Assembly (NCBI RefSeq): GCF_030704535.1 | Contig: NC_081821.1 | Location: forward strand, 1,503,001 to 1,567,000 | Reading direction: 5' to 3' | Length of the DNA stretch: 64,000 nt | Source of the DNA: Vitis vinifera | Lineage: Eukaryota; Streptophyta; Magnoliopsida; Vitales; Vitaceae | Shown: in pieces, positions 50,370-63,765 of the stretch | How positions within the stretch are numbered: the first letter of the stretch is position 1 | How the letters are laid out: each line of letters begins with the position of its first letter | The notes under the pieces: generated by a model | What the model was told of the DNA's origin: nothing | What the model saw: only the letters and a program-made list of their open reading frames with translations | The model's database searches: none | Program-made: the position numbers and the translations under genes

Positions 50370-52761
50370 TATCGGGTACGAAACCTACCAAACTTGCATT
50401 CTTGGCTATGTAAAATATATGATAAAGTATAAATTGTTAAATGATGATACAAATATATAATACCATATTATAAATAAATTGCATCAAAGTATAAAAATAA
50501 TAATTTTTTTTTAAAAAAAAAAAAAAAAAAGAACCGAGACATCAAGCAATGAGAGATAAGTTGGGTAAGAAATAGTAAGACTAGATTACACACATAACAC
50601 ACTGTGAGTGGTCTTGTTTTTCAATAAGTTTCGAACGGTACCATTGGAGTACTCGACAAATAAAATGGACAAAATTGGAGCATTAGCTTGAGCAAATAAG
50701 GGTCTATTTGGAACGAGACAAAGTTCGTCTTATTTCTGATTTAAGTTTGTTTTTAAATTCTTCCTTCCCATTGAAACAGGTTTTGAACATAATAATTTGG
50801 ACATGATGGGTGATGATGAAAGGTGGAAAATGATAATAGTTTTGTAGGAAAACATATGCAAAAGACTAAAGTAGAGTGCAGTCATCACTTTTACAGGACT
50901 CTCATCTCATAGTCAATGATTTTGCTTGAAAATAATTCACTAGGAAGTCGAAGATGCTTTAAAGGATAAGATGAAAAGGTTTTCAAGGTTAGCATTGGGC
51001 TTGTTCTATGAACAAGTTTCTAAGAGTTGGTTTCTTAGTGTTTTTAAAAAACACATTTCACTAAAAACGTGTAGGTATTTAACAAAATTAAAAAAGCGCT
51101 TTTAAAAATATTTATTATAATTTTAAAAAATTATTTATAATAATTTTTTAGAGACATTTAATTTACTAGTTATACATATATTGAAATATTAAATATAATA
51201 ATTCGTTTTTCTTTTATTTGTATTTGACTTATGATAACTATGTTCAACTCATTTTATTGGCAAAACTGATAAATGTCTATTTCATTTATTTTAATAAATT
51301 TTCGAGAAGAAATTTAATATTATGAAATAAAAAATAGTGTGAATGAGAACATATACTACTTTATAGGTATAGAATTATAATGAAACGATACTAATAATAA
51401 TAATAGCTTTAAATGAATGATTTTTAGTAAAATTGGATTTTTATTCGTCATTGTTGCATAATAAAACTTATGGTATAAAAGGTATATTTTATCGGAAGCA
51501 TTGAAAAAACCTTGACACTATCCCTCCTTGGTTCAAGAGGATTTAAGCAGACAACCAAAAATGAATATGCGTGGATTTGCAATTTTTATGTTTGTGTCGA
51601 AAAAAACATATGATAAAAAAGACTATTTTATTGAATGTATCAAAAAAAATTTAAATATCATCTTTCATGTGTAAGAGTGATGACTAGTTTGAGAAATATC
51701 GGAACGGCCAATCAACTTATAAATTAATTTTAGTAATAAGCCTAGTAAGGGGGCAATAATAATAATAATACTAAGGGAAATAAGTAAGTTAAATTTAATA
51801 TTCGACCACTTAAAACACCATAACTAGGTTTTAAAGGAGGTTAGCTAATTCAAAGGTTTTCAATGACAACCACAACCAACCAAAATGGCACATGAAGGTT
51901 CGATTAGAATGTTATGAACAATATTCAAAGTATTTGAAATATTTATGAATATTTTAGTGTTATCAAGGGACCTTTTTAGCAACCTATCTTCCCATGTTGG
52001 GTTATCCTTTAACCAATACTACAATAAGATAAAAAAAAAAATCATTTATGGAAAGCAATTCGGTTAATGGAAATAAAATAAAAAGAATTGAATTTAATCT
52101 TTATACTATGTTTGGATATGAATAGCCAAAAAAGAAATATTCTGATGTACAAAATCTTACCAAAAAAACTTATGGGTATATTTGAAAATTGTTTTTTAAA
52201 AATAATTTTTAATTTAGAAAATACATCCAGTAAAACCTTCAATATTTTTTTTAACTGTTATGAAATAATTTAGGGTATGTTTAGTAATTTTTTTTTATAA
52301 CAATTTCCGTTCTACAAAACAAAAAAATAAGAAAACATGTTTAACAATCAAAATATGATGTTTTCGAATAATATTTTTTAATTGTTTTAACTTGTTTTAA
52401 AAAATAATTATATTGGGGTGATCTCGTAGTTCCTACGGGGTGGAGACGATGGGGTCGGTCCATGGATTTTCCTTCCTTTTGCCGCATTTCACTCAAAGGG
52501 TTGAAGGGAGATAGTGCATCAAGTAGAATGATTAAAAATGAAACATTAGATATAAAAATTATTTTTTTAAATATATTTAAAAATAGATTAAAAATATTTT
52601 AAATTTTAAAACAAATATTTTGTTATACAAAAATCAGATAACTATTTTTTGTTCTTAAAAACTATTTTTTAAAACAATTACCAAACAAGTTTGAAATATT
52701 TTTTAAACAATATTTTTTAAGAGTATCATAAGCAACAATTGAAAATAGAAAAAATATTTTC

Positions 52762-52829
52762 AAATAATTACACCATAAAAAACAATATATTCCAAAAATA
52801 ATTACACCATAAAAAACAATATATTCCAA
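52762..52829. repeat. 34-bp perfect tandem duplication
   Basis: AAATAATTACACCATAAAAA and the following AACAATATATTCCA occur twice in a row without a difference, period 34, indicating a recent event. Confidence 0.92.
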
Positions 52830-53657
52830 TGGCACACATATTTCCATTTTAATATAAACAAGAATCTAATACATAAAAAGAAACCCATCATATCTTATAG
52901 ATCTAAGGGTTTATAATGTAGGAAAAATTTCCAAACTTGTAAGAAAAAGGCCAAATTTGTCATAAAAATTGATGGGCCAAAAGGACAGTTGCAATTATAA
53001 TTATAAATGACCAAAGGGCAAAATAATGAAAATTTGAAAATTGTGCAATTATAGGGGCCCAAAAAATCAAAACAATGGAATAAATGACAAAATTAAATTG
53101 TTTTTTTCTTTTGTTTTAGTGAACTCAAAGAAGGAAAGAAAATGAGAAAAATAAGGAAATAAAGAAAAAGGAAAAAAAAAAAAATTGTATGAGTTTCTAT
53201 AGTATTAATATTGTAAATAAAGAATTTAAAAATAAATAAATATTAAAAAATAGGAAAATTTCAAAATATCTTACCTGTGATAAAAATAGGAAAAAAATAC
53301 AATGGAATCTCCTTATTAAAAAGGAATAAAATTCAATTTTATTTTTCCTTCTTTTTTTTATTTTTTATTTTTTATATCCTTCCTTTGTGTCTATAATCAT
53401 CTCTTAAGTTATCCCAATCATACAATGGAAGATGGTAACTCCATATCCAAACACGCCCAAATATCACGGAGCGATGTGCCTTTATATAAACAAAAATAAA
53501 ATAAAACTTTCACCACCCACCCGATGCATAAAAATCATTAAAAAAAAAAAGAAAAAGAAAAAGAAAAAATAATTGCATATATCTCCTCTTTTTTTCTCTC
53601 TTTCTCTCGCTAGTCTCGAACGGAGAAAGGAGAAACGAGAGAACCTAAACCGGAGAC

Positions 53658-56600
53658 ATGGTGTCCACGCGACGGAGTGGATCTCTCTCCGGCAACACTA
53701 ACAAGCGATCTTCACCTTCGGAGGACAAGCCTCCCTCGCCCAAGCGTCAAAAGGTCTCAAAACGCCTCAATCAAAACCTCTGTTTTTATTTTATTTTACT
53801 TTATTTTTTGGGGTTCTTTTGAGGGTTGTGAGGTTAATTTTGATTGATTTTTTGTGTCCTAAATCATTGATTTTTGTAAATACCAGGTTGACAACAGTGG
53901 TGCTGCTTCAGAGAAGGCGGCGCCGGCGGTGGATAATTCGAAGGAATTCTGTGCGACAGCATCAGGGGCTGATCCCGTGGAATGTGGTTCCGGAGATCCT
54001 CCCATTTCCGGCGGTGCCTCTGGGGAAGCGGTGAATTCTGGGAAGGACGAGGCGGCTTTGGCGGCTCCGGTCTCGGCTCCGATCGCTGAGGGTTGTTGTT
54101 TGTCTTGCTGTTGTTCTCTTTGCATGTTCAAATCTGTCGATTGTGGGTTGGGTGAGTTTGAATTTTTTGAGTTTTTGGTTTTGGTTTGAAGGGACTTCGC
54201 CGATTGTGGTGGATAAGCCGAGGAGTTCTTTCTCGTCCTGGAGTGTTTATCAGAAGCAGAACTACGAGACTTCGATGCCCTGGTGTAAGCTTCTTTCGCA
54301 ATTTTCACAGGTATATAATAATTAGGTCGTGAACTTTTATTTTTTTTATTTTTAATATCGTTTCATATCTGATGGTTAAAAGTAGTGGAATCCACATTTT
54401 CGATTTCAAATTAAATGTATTTTGTCTACTGCAGAACCCTAATGTTTCCATTGGTGTTATCAATTTCACCATTGGGTCAAGTCGACATTGTAATTTTCCC
54501 TTGAAGGATCAAACTATCAGTCCAATTTTGTGCAAGATTAAGCATAGTCAGGTATTGTCTTGGCATAAAGCACACTACAACTGTGAAAAGGGGTCGATTT
54601 TTGGTTTTTGCATTTTGTAGAGTTGAATTCTGCTTATTGTTTATGGATATGATCAGCGTGAAGGCAGTGCTGTAGCAGTGCTAGAGAGTTCGGGTAGTAA
54701 GGGTTCGGTGCAGGTTAATGGGACTTTCATCAAGAGGGGTACCAGCTGTGTCCTTAACTCAGGGGATGAGGTGGTCTTTGGTTTGCTGGGGAACCATGCT
54801 TATGTATCCTTTCCTTTAGTTTGAAGATGGTTTTTCCAATTGGCTTTTTTGTTTGTTGGATTTTATTGATTGTTTATCCTTCTTTATACTTTGCTTTATT
54901 CATATAACTTTATGTCATATGGTCTGTTTTTTTTTCCCTTAATTTTTCTTTGTTATAGATTTTCCAGCAACTTGTGACTGAGGTTGCTATTAAGGCACCT
55001 TCTTCAGGTGCTACGGGTGCTGAGGTTCAGAGTAGTGTGGGAAAATATCTGCACGTTGAAAGGAGGTCAGGGGATCCTTCAGCTGTTGCTGGGGCATCCA
55101 TATTGGCATCTCTTTCAAGCCTGAGGCAAGATTTATCGCGTTGGAAGTCTCCGCCTCTCACCACTGGCAAAACCCAGCAAGGGACTGAACTGCCTCCTCA
55201 TCCTATTATTCATGATAGTCCGGAGGTGGAGTTCAATGGTCTGGAAGGGAATTCGACTGCAAATGGTGGGAGTGATAAAGCTGCTGACATTGCAGCAGTC
55301 AGCAAGAACCTTTCTCTCGACTGCAACCAGGACTCTGGTGCAGAGGCAGGCAATGTAAAATTCTCTGGGATGAATGATTTGGTCTTGAAGATGTTTGCTC
55401 AATCAACTAGTTGTAACCTGGAATTGAGCAAAAGTATCTTTAAACAGGTATTGGAAGAAAGAAACGAGTGGACAAGGGATTCGCTGCCTGCATCCACATC
55501 AGGTATGTCTCTGCGGTGTGCAGTTTTCAAAGAAGACATTCACGCAGGAATTCTTGATGGCAAAGAGATACAAGTTTCATTTGATGATTTCCCATATTAT
55601 TTAAGGTATGTGTCTTTACTGTGTGTTGTGTTTATTATCATGAAGTCTATAAGTACTGTCCCATGTTGTCCATGAGTATCCTGTGTACTTTTCTAATTGA
55701 CAAACATGCTGCATCAAATCCTTCAGTGTTTGCCAGTGGCGGAAGGAAAAAGGTACTAGAACTCCTTGTTTTGTATACTAGGCCCCCAATAGTGGGCCAA
55801 CATTCTAGGTCAAAGTCTTTAAAAAAGAAACACTAGGCTAAAATCTTAATTCCCTCTTGAGTAATTCTAAGAATCTGGTAGGGAAAGAGCTTTACCTATA
55901 CAAAAATAGGAGTTAAAGTGAATATGTATTGAAGAAAGAAACTAATGGGTTTGAGACATATTGATCATGCTTAAGTGCTAGCAAATAGATTAAAGAAGGT
56001 TGTGGATAAGGTGGTGTCTTGTTCCTAGAATGCTTTTGTGGAGGGGAGAATTTTATTTATTTATTTATTTTATAACCAAGGAACCTTCCATGGCCATGAC
56101 TTTAGGACTTTCCATGGGGACCTAAACATTGGAGTGCTGACCGCCCCACAACAACAAACACCAGGTAAATTTAGGGTATCATTAGAGATAAGATTCAAAC
56201 CCAAGACCATGTGCCACTTGTTGAGACCACACTTCCCGTTGTTTGCTCTGATCAACTGGGCTACTCTGGTGGGTGAGGGAAGACCAATTTTAGATGCATC
56301 TTTGATTGCTAAAGAACTATTGACTCTTTGTTGAAGAACAATGCCTTTGGTGTAATTTGCAAGCTGAATATTGAGAAGACTTATGATCATGTCAATTGGA
56401 ATTTTTTACTGTTGATTCTTAATAAAATGGGTTTTGGAGAAAAGTGGATTAGGTGGATCAAATGGTGTATTTCAATTGTGAACTTACCGATCCTTGTTAA
56501 CGGTTCTTCGTCAGGATTCTTTTGAAGCTCTTAGGGCTTGAGGTAGGTGGACTCCTCTTCGTACTTATTTATGATTGTCATGGAAGCCCTTAGTTGCTTA

Positions 56601-59600
56601 CTAAAGAGGGCTAAGATCGGTGGTTTCTTGTCAGGATGAAATGTGAGAGGTATAGGTGGGGAGGGGGTAGAAGTTTCACATTTGTTATTTGCTGATGATA
56701 CTTTAGTTTTCTATGAGCCGTCCGAGGATCAGTTAACATACTTGTGCTGGTTCCTTATGTGGTTTCAGACCATTTTTGGGTTTGAAAGTTAATTTGAATA
56801 ACAACGAGCTAATTCCTATGGGAAGTGTGGAGAATATAGAAGAGTTGGCTCAAGAGTTTGGGTTCAAGGTCGGTGCCGTGCTGTCCCTTCTTCATTCTTG
56901 GGCCTTCCGTTGGGTGCCCCTTTTAAGTCTGTCTCAGTTTGGGATGGTGTAGAGGAGAGGTTTTGTAAAAGATTAGTGCTGTGAAAAAGATAATACATTT
57001 CCAAAGGAGGGAAACTTACTGTGATCTTTAGCACCCTTTCTAGCATGCGTATCTATTTTATGTCCCTTTTTTGTATTTCGGGGACAATCAAGTTGAGGTT
57101 GGAGCAAATTCAAATGGACTTTCTCTGGGAAGGAGGGGCCCTGGAGTGAAAACCCGATATGGTAAAGTGGGTCATCATATGCTTAGACAAAAGAAAGGGA
57201 GGTTTGAGGGCGAGAAATTTGTTGTCCTTCAATAGAGCATTGCTTCGCAAATGGAGTTGACGTTATGTAGAGGAAAGGAGGGCCTTTTGGCAAAAAGTAA
57301 TCAATGGTAAATATGGGGATGATGATGATGGGTGGCGATCCCGTGAAGTAAGAGATGAGTATGGGGTAGGATTATGGAAAACCATTCGGAAGAATTGGGA
57401 CATTTTGGGTAGTAGAGTTGCTTAATCAGTGTGTAATGGGAGGAGGGTGAGATTTTGGATGGACAAGTGGTGCGGAGATGAACCACTAAGGATATCTTTT
57501 CCTTCTTTATTGCAAGGAGGCTTGGGTGGAGGAGGTTTAGTTTTCTTTTTTTGATGACGGTTGTTGGGCACCCCGTTTCTCTAGGCGGTTCAATGATTGG
57601 GAGGTGGATATTGTAGAGCGGTTCCTATTAAGGTTGCAAGGGTGGAGGGTGTGCAGGGATGAGGAGGATAAATTGGTGTGGACAGGGGCAAAGAACATAA
57701 AATTTTCTGTCATAGCCTTGTACAAAGAATTGGAGCTGAGAAGACAAGTGGATTTCGCAACAAGCGTTATTTGGAATTCTTGGGTACTGCCCAAGGTGGG
57801 CGTCACATGGGAGGCCATGTGGAATAAAGTTTTAACTTTGGATCACATTCAGAGAAGAGGGTGGGCTATGATAAATAGATGTTTCCTTTGTTGCAAAGGG
57901 GAAGAATCAGTTGATTACATTCTCATCCATTGTGACAAGACAAGGGCTGTATGACACCTCCTATTTTCTCTTTTTGGTATGTCTTGGGTCCTACCCTCTT
58001 CAGTGAGAGAGATGCTCACAAGTTGGCATAGGTCTTTTGTGGGTAGGAAAAGGAGAAAGGTGTGGTGGGTTGCCCCTTTGTGCCTTTTTTGGAAAATTTG
58101 GAAGGAAAGGAATAGTAGGGCGTTCGAAATCAATGAGCATTCTATTCATAGGATCAAATTTAATTTTTTGTGTAATCTTTGGGCGTGGTCCAATTTGTTT
58201 ATAGCTCTCGATCCTTCTTCTATTGTAGATTTTGTGGGTTGGATAGGGTCTGGTTGAGGAGTGCCGTTTTTTGTTGTCATTCTTTGTTTTTTAGTTTTTA
58301 TTTTGGTGGCGTCTTAGGTGCCCGTTGTATACTTCCTGTGTACTTTGGGACCTTTTTCTGACGTTTCTTATACCAATATACCCTCTCTTTACCTATCAAA
58401 AAAGAAAAAAAAAAAGAAAAGGGAAAAAAATTTGCTGCTAAAGGGCACAAGTACTAGATGGTAAAGCAATTTTTGGGAATATGTTAAGGAAAACCCAAAG
58501 AGATTATATGATTCATGGGAACTTGTGTGTTTGTAAAATTATTTTAGTAGGTATAACATTGGTTCCTATGGAATTTTATTAGGAAGACAATATGTCCCAT
58601 GGAACCAAACACATGTACAAACAAAATTACCCGTTGCAGATGAAACTGAGATTCTGTTTTTGTTTTTGCTTTCTAAAAACCATATTGTGAGACAGATAGT
58701 TGACTCCAAGCAACCGTAATTATTTTTTAGTCTTAAATGCAATATCTCATCATTGTGCTATATAACAATAAATCTCATTGCATGAGGCATTCTAAGTTTA
58801 GACCTACTTGTTATCCTATTGCGGTCTTTGTTTCTGTTTAAGTGCTACCATCCTACATTAATTTTGGTATCATATAGGTATCTCAGTCTAAAACCAAGCA
58901 ATATTGCTAGGTCTCAGTTTACTCAATATTGAACTAATATCTAACCGGAGGCTTCTTTGAATGGGCGTGTTGGAAAATTTTAGTTTTGTCAATGATGCCA
59001 TTTTATCATGTGCTGCGGATACTTATGTTCTCATTCAATTTTTTAGGGTTTATTGAACCATGGACATTATGTCATGTTAGTTAGTTTTATCCATATGCAT
59101 ATGATATTCATCTGATTAGTGATTATTTTACCTCGTTATGTGGTGGTTCCTATCAGGGGCACTTGTAGTTATTAATTTTATATGATCATTCTTTGACTCC
59201 TGAATTATATATTGCATTGTTTCTGTTTGTAGATGGCTCATAAGTTATCTATCACTTTTGTTTTTGTTTTATTTTTACAGTGAAAATACGAAGAATGTTT
59301 TGATTGCTGCCTCATTTATACACCTGAAGCACAGAGAACATGCAAAATTTACATCAGAGCTTACTACTGTGAACCCAAGAATTTTGCTTTCTGGTCCGGC
59401 AGGTGTGTGGGTATTTATGCCTTACATATTTTTTATTTTGGAGGTTGTATTGGTTTACATTCAGAACGCTGAACAGCGATACATAATTTCTTGTTTTGAA
59501 TTTTTTGTAGGGTCTGAAATATATCAGGAGATGTTGGCGAAGGCACTTGCTAATTACTTTGGAGCTAAATTGCTTATATTTGATAGCCATTCGTTTTTGG

Positions 59601-62600
59601 GTGTAAGATATAGTACCCGAATTAGCTATTATTGGATTAGTATGTGCTCATATTTTCTAACATGTTGCATGCACTGAGATCTAGAGTCTTATTTCTTGTT
59701 ATGTTCTGTTGAATTGTAGTTATTATTCTGTCATGATTATTGTTGTCTCATTTCTATTATTGTACGACTACTTATATGAGTAACAAATGATCAAGACTAA
59801 TTTGCTAGTTTTTAATTATAAATATCCCGCAGGGTTTATCTTCAAAGGAAGCAGAGCTGCTAAAAGATGGATCTAATGCAGAAAAATTCTGCAGCTGTAC
59901 CAAACAAAGTTCTGGGTCCACTGAACTGGCTAAGAATATGGCTTCTTCAGCTGGTGAAGCAGATACACCCAACATTGCAAATGCACCGATTTCTTGTGAG
60001 CTGGAATCTCAACCAAAGCTGGAAAATGACACTGTACCCTCTTCTTCTGGGACAACTAAGAATCACTTGTTTAGAATAGGTATACCACTAAGAACTATGT
60101 TTCCTGTTCCCTTTTACGTTTTAGTACTTCTGGTTTTTCTTAGATTTTAGCTTAATGAAATGTCTCTAAATATGATGCATTCAGGTGACAGAGTCAGATT
60201 CATGGGTTCAGCTTCTGGTGGATCATATTCAGCAGTTTCTGCTTCAAGGTACAATTGATATTAAGTAATGAACATATCCTTTGCAGGACTGCTTTTAATG
60301 CTCATTTCATTGCACAGTTCACTTTCTGATGTTGTTCTCCTTTTTGATTGTTTATACCTTTTCTGGTTTAATCTGAGATTTATAGATATCCAGGTTGGCC
60401 AAGCATTTGACAGGATTAACTACTTCTGATATGTACTAATATATTGTGTTTCATTACTGACACTGATGCTAGAGTCTTAATGTTTAGTTGGATTGCACAA
60501 TCTGAAATGTGACACATTTTCTTTGTAACACTTATATTTAGCTATTCTAAAACTTTTCTTGTTTCTTCTCTTGTTCAATTCTAACATTTGAATTATATAA
60601 TGGAAATGAAAGTCCTTGAATACAAAACAATGGTGATAGCACAAATAAGATACTCAAGTAAGAGACCCCTGGTACTAAACTCTCACAAGGTTAATTACTA
60701 CCTGAAGGTTTCTAAATATAAATGTAAAAGCTTTTTAAATATTTGTTCTTTGGCTTTGATAAAAATAAAAAATCCTCATAAGGGAACTTGTCAGTCATTC
60801 CCAATCAGGGGATATAATTGACCCTACTCTCTTATATCATGTCAAAATGGTGTGGTTTTTATGTTTCTGGAAAGAACCTGGCATAGGAATGTTCCAATTT
60901 CTCGACTTGTTTTCCTCCTCTACCACCACCACCATATCAATAATCCTCTGGCCTATTAAAGATCATCCATGGTCATGAGCCAACTGATGAAAATTTTGGT
61001 GTTCTTGTACCCTTCATTTTTAAGCCCATCTCTAGCAATCTATTGATTTTTTTTTTTTTTGGCATAAGTTTGACGACCTAGTTTGTCATTTCTTTTGTCT
61101 AAGTTTCTAATTTTCTCCAATCCTTTGCCTTAAATGCCACTAAATTCACAATGAAATTCGCTTCTTCATCCCTTTCCACATCTCAAATTCACACATTCAA
61201 GCACTACAAGATTATGATATGACACAGGCATTACTAAATCTAACCATATTTCTTTGGGAAAATGCTCCTGCTAAGATACCATGATTATGAATTAGAATTT
61301 TTTAGAATCTTTGATTTGTTCTGAACCTGTCTTCTTCTTCTTGTTCTTTTTTTTATGCAATATGAAATCTCAGTTTGGTCTTGCAGTTATTTATATTTTC
61401 TCAACTCAATATTTAGGGGCCCGACATTTGGAATCCGTGGAAAGGTTCTATTACCTTTTGAAGATAATCCTTTGTCAAAAATTGGTGTAAGATTTGACAA
61501 ACTCATAACAGATGGGGTTGACCTTGGGGGTCTCTGCGAGCCGGGTTATGGATTCTTCTGCAATGGTAATGTTTACTTTGTCATTGACTTCTCCAGACTT
61601 TATATGTTGGGAATTATACTATTTATTCTGTGATTCTATATCATATTATTAAGGTCTTTTTCTCCCTCCCTCCCTCTCTATAGTTAATGATCTTCGTTTG
61701 GAAAACACGGGTGTGGAAGATCTGGACAAGTTACTCATTAACACATTGTTTGAGGTATCTTATTTTTTAATTATCTTTTGATACTTCTATGCTTTATCAG
61801 CTTTTAGTTCGCTATGTATAAATATTATTCTTTGGTTTTATCAGGCTGTATACAGTGAGAGCAGAGACTCTCCTTTCATTTTGTTTATGAAAGATGCTGA
61901 GAAGTCTATTGTCGGAAATTCAGAGTCATATTCAATGTTTAAAAGCAGACTCGAAAAACTTCCAGATAATGTCGTCATAATTGGTTCCCATACTCATACT
62001 GACAATCGCAAGGAAAAGGTATTTTTATTTGAATACCATTTCGTCCTATTTACATACCTTTCTAAAAAGGATGAATTTTAGCATATTTTGAAAAATAAAA
62101 AATAAAAGTTGTATACCATTTGTGCCTCTTGCAGTCACACCCTGGTGGTTTGCTCTTCACAAAATTCGGTAGCAACCAAACTGCTCTTCTTGACTTGGCT
62201 TTCCCGGTAATGTTTAGCTGTGCTTCTAAAAATTGTTTGGCCTTGTGAACATAGTGAAAATTTCTTCCCCTGTCAAGAGTGATGGGTATCTTTGTCCAAC
62301 CATCAAATTGCAAGCGTTAATGTTCTTAGCTGCTCTTATTATTTTTAGATTCCATTCTGTATGACTGTGATCATGCCTGTAAAAGTTTGATCTGCAGAGA
62401 CATGACATGCATGTTCTTTCGTTTACTCAGGATAGCTTTGGGAGACTGCATGACAGGGGGAAGGACGTTCCCAAGACAACAAAGCTTCTAACAAAGCTTT
62501 TCCCCAATAAAGTGACCATTCACATGCCACAGGTGTATATGGCGGATTCCAGATGATTACTTACTATTTTTTATTATCTACAATATATGATTGTACCTTT

Positions 62601-63765
62601 TCAACTATTGCAGGATGAGGCACTTCTTGCATGTTGGAAGCATCAATTGGACCGGGATTCTGAAACTCTTAAAATGAAGGGAAATTTGAATCATCTTCGC
62701 ACTGTGAGTTTAATTTTTACTAAAAAAATTCTGAGCATTATGTATCATTTTTGCCTGTAACATTGTCTGACTCATTAATATTGATTATACTTTCTTTATT
62801 GGACCTTCAATTTTTAACTATAATTTTAAATTCTATTTTTTTTCCCTCTTAACTGAGTGTCATACCCACCAAAATTTGCAAACCTCATTGAGGAGCTTGT
62901 GTTTGTAACATGTGGCCGGGAGGCAGGTTCATTAGTTTTTCATCCCAGTCCTTGAAAGTTCCAAAGTTCCATGTTTCATTATTAAACATTTTTGTTTCTA
63001 GATGGATATATAAGGATATGACAGTTTGGAAATGGTTATTGTGATCATGGTTCATATTTTCATTGTATATAGGTTCTGACTCGGAGTGGGATGGAATGTG
63101 ATGGACTTGAGAAATTGTGCATCAAGGACCAAACACTTACAAATGAAAGTATGTTTTATTTTGATAGATCTCAATGTCAATCCAGTTTGAATTCCCAAAT
63201 GAAATGTAAAAATGATGTTTTGGAAAATATTGCAGGTGCGGAGAAGGTAGTTGGATGGGCTGTGAGCCATTATCTAATGTCAAATCCTGAAGCTGATGCT
63301 GATACAAGGCTGGTTTTGTCTAGTGAAAGGTGATTGATTCTCATTTCTTTCCATTTTTTAAAATTATTTTCTACTGAAAGATCAGTTATTGAATGGGATG
63401 TATGCTAATCTGATACCTTATCACAATACTGGCAGTATCCAGTATGGAATCGGAATTCTTCAGGCTATTCAGAATGAGTCTAAGAGCTTGAAGAAGTCAC
63501 TCAAGGTAATTTTTGTACCTTCATGCAACTAATTTTTATCTTTAACAAGTTATATTGATTAAAATCAATTTATTTCCAATCTCAGGATGTTGTAACAGAA
63601 AATGAATTTGAGAAAAGGCTTCTAGCTGATGTTATTCCACCATCTGACATTGGGGTCACATTTGATGATATTGGGGCCCTGGAAAATGTCAAGGACACAT
63701 TGAAGGAGTTGGTGATGCTTCCACTACAAAGGCCTGAACTTTTTTGCAAGGGGCAATTAACCAAG
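53658..63765 (+). CDS. FHA-domain AAA-type ATPase, N-terminal 978 residues (continues past the window)
   Basis: Twenty exons: 53658-53753, 53887-54091, 54192-54310, 54435-54551, 54657-54803, 54959-55605, 59281-59402, 59511-59602, 59833-60079, 60185-60248, 61417-61565, 61684-61754, 61845-62018, 62135-62206, 62431-62532, 62614-62703, 63073-63148, 63236-63329, 63436-63505 and 63586-63765. All phases agree. The start [12 protein letters not shown] and KPPSPKRQK look nuclear. An FHA fold (about 140-215) has [17 protein letters not shown] and [14 protein letters not shown]. At 482-491 GPAGSEIYQE is P-loop-like but lacks the GK[ST] core. A KOW-like GDRVRFMGS and [12 protein letters not shown] follow. 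The last exon reaches [20 protein letters not shown], the entry to a classical AAA domain, so Walker A and B lie outside. The plant family (Arabidopsis At4g02480/At1g02890 type) is about 1,250 residues. Substrate unknown. Confidence 0.93.
55950..58430 (+). mobile_element. Decayed, 5'-truncated LINE in intron 6 of the AAA gene
   Basis: Remnants of LINE ORF2 in order: [15 protein letters not shown] (from about 55972), NAFVEGR, then after an inserted [43 protein letters not shown], and a C-terminal zinc-knuckle region with [20 protein letters not shown] and [19 protein letters not shown]. An A-rich tail ends near 58430. Stops and frameshifts occur throughout. Motif A reads KLNIEK where active elements have Asp in place of Asn, so it is dead. 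It lies in the sense direction of the host gene and accounts for most of the 3.7-kb intron. The left edge is approximate. Confidence 0.9.
56050..56274 (-). mobile_element. tRNA-derived SINE nested in the LINE
   Basis: On the minus strand it has an A-box TAGCCCAGTTG (complement of 56253-56263) and a B-box-like GGTTTGAATC (complement of 56192-56201), and ends in (TAAA)n, seen as TTTATTTATTTATTT near 56052. Near-identical 9-bp duplications flank it: GAGGGGAGA at 56041-56049 and GAGGGAAGA at 56275-56283. It interrupts the LINE between NAFVEGR and ILDASLI. It differs in sequence from the SINE in STEEP1. Confidence 0.88.

Larger units (their letters stand above)
49679..53657. other. AT-rich spacer before the FHA-AAA gene
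   Basis: No gene recognised. Contents seen: inverted-repeat-like words of the AACAGTAATTTT/ACAGTCAAACTTACTC kind at 50130-50330, an (AAT)n run near 51757, a GC-rich patch of unknown nature at 52415-52515, and the repeats listed separately. The CT-rich stretch 53580-53657 is the probable leader of the next gene. Confidence 0.55.

Noticed and set aside
52415..52515. GC-rich patch with ATCTCGTAGTTCCTACGGGG as a possible exon or RNA gene
   Set aside because: No reading frame, splice sites or cloverleaf could be made out; left as unexplained.
56038..56390. Small open frames on both strands within intron 6 as genes
   Set aside because: They lie across the SINE and its junctions with the LINE.
57604..58257. 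Two plus-strand frames of 92 and 116 codons as host genes
   Set aside because: They are C-terminal LINE ORF2 remnants with the zinc-knuckle pattern, separated by a frameshift.
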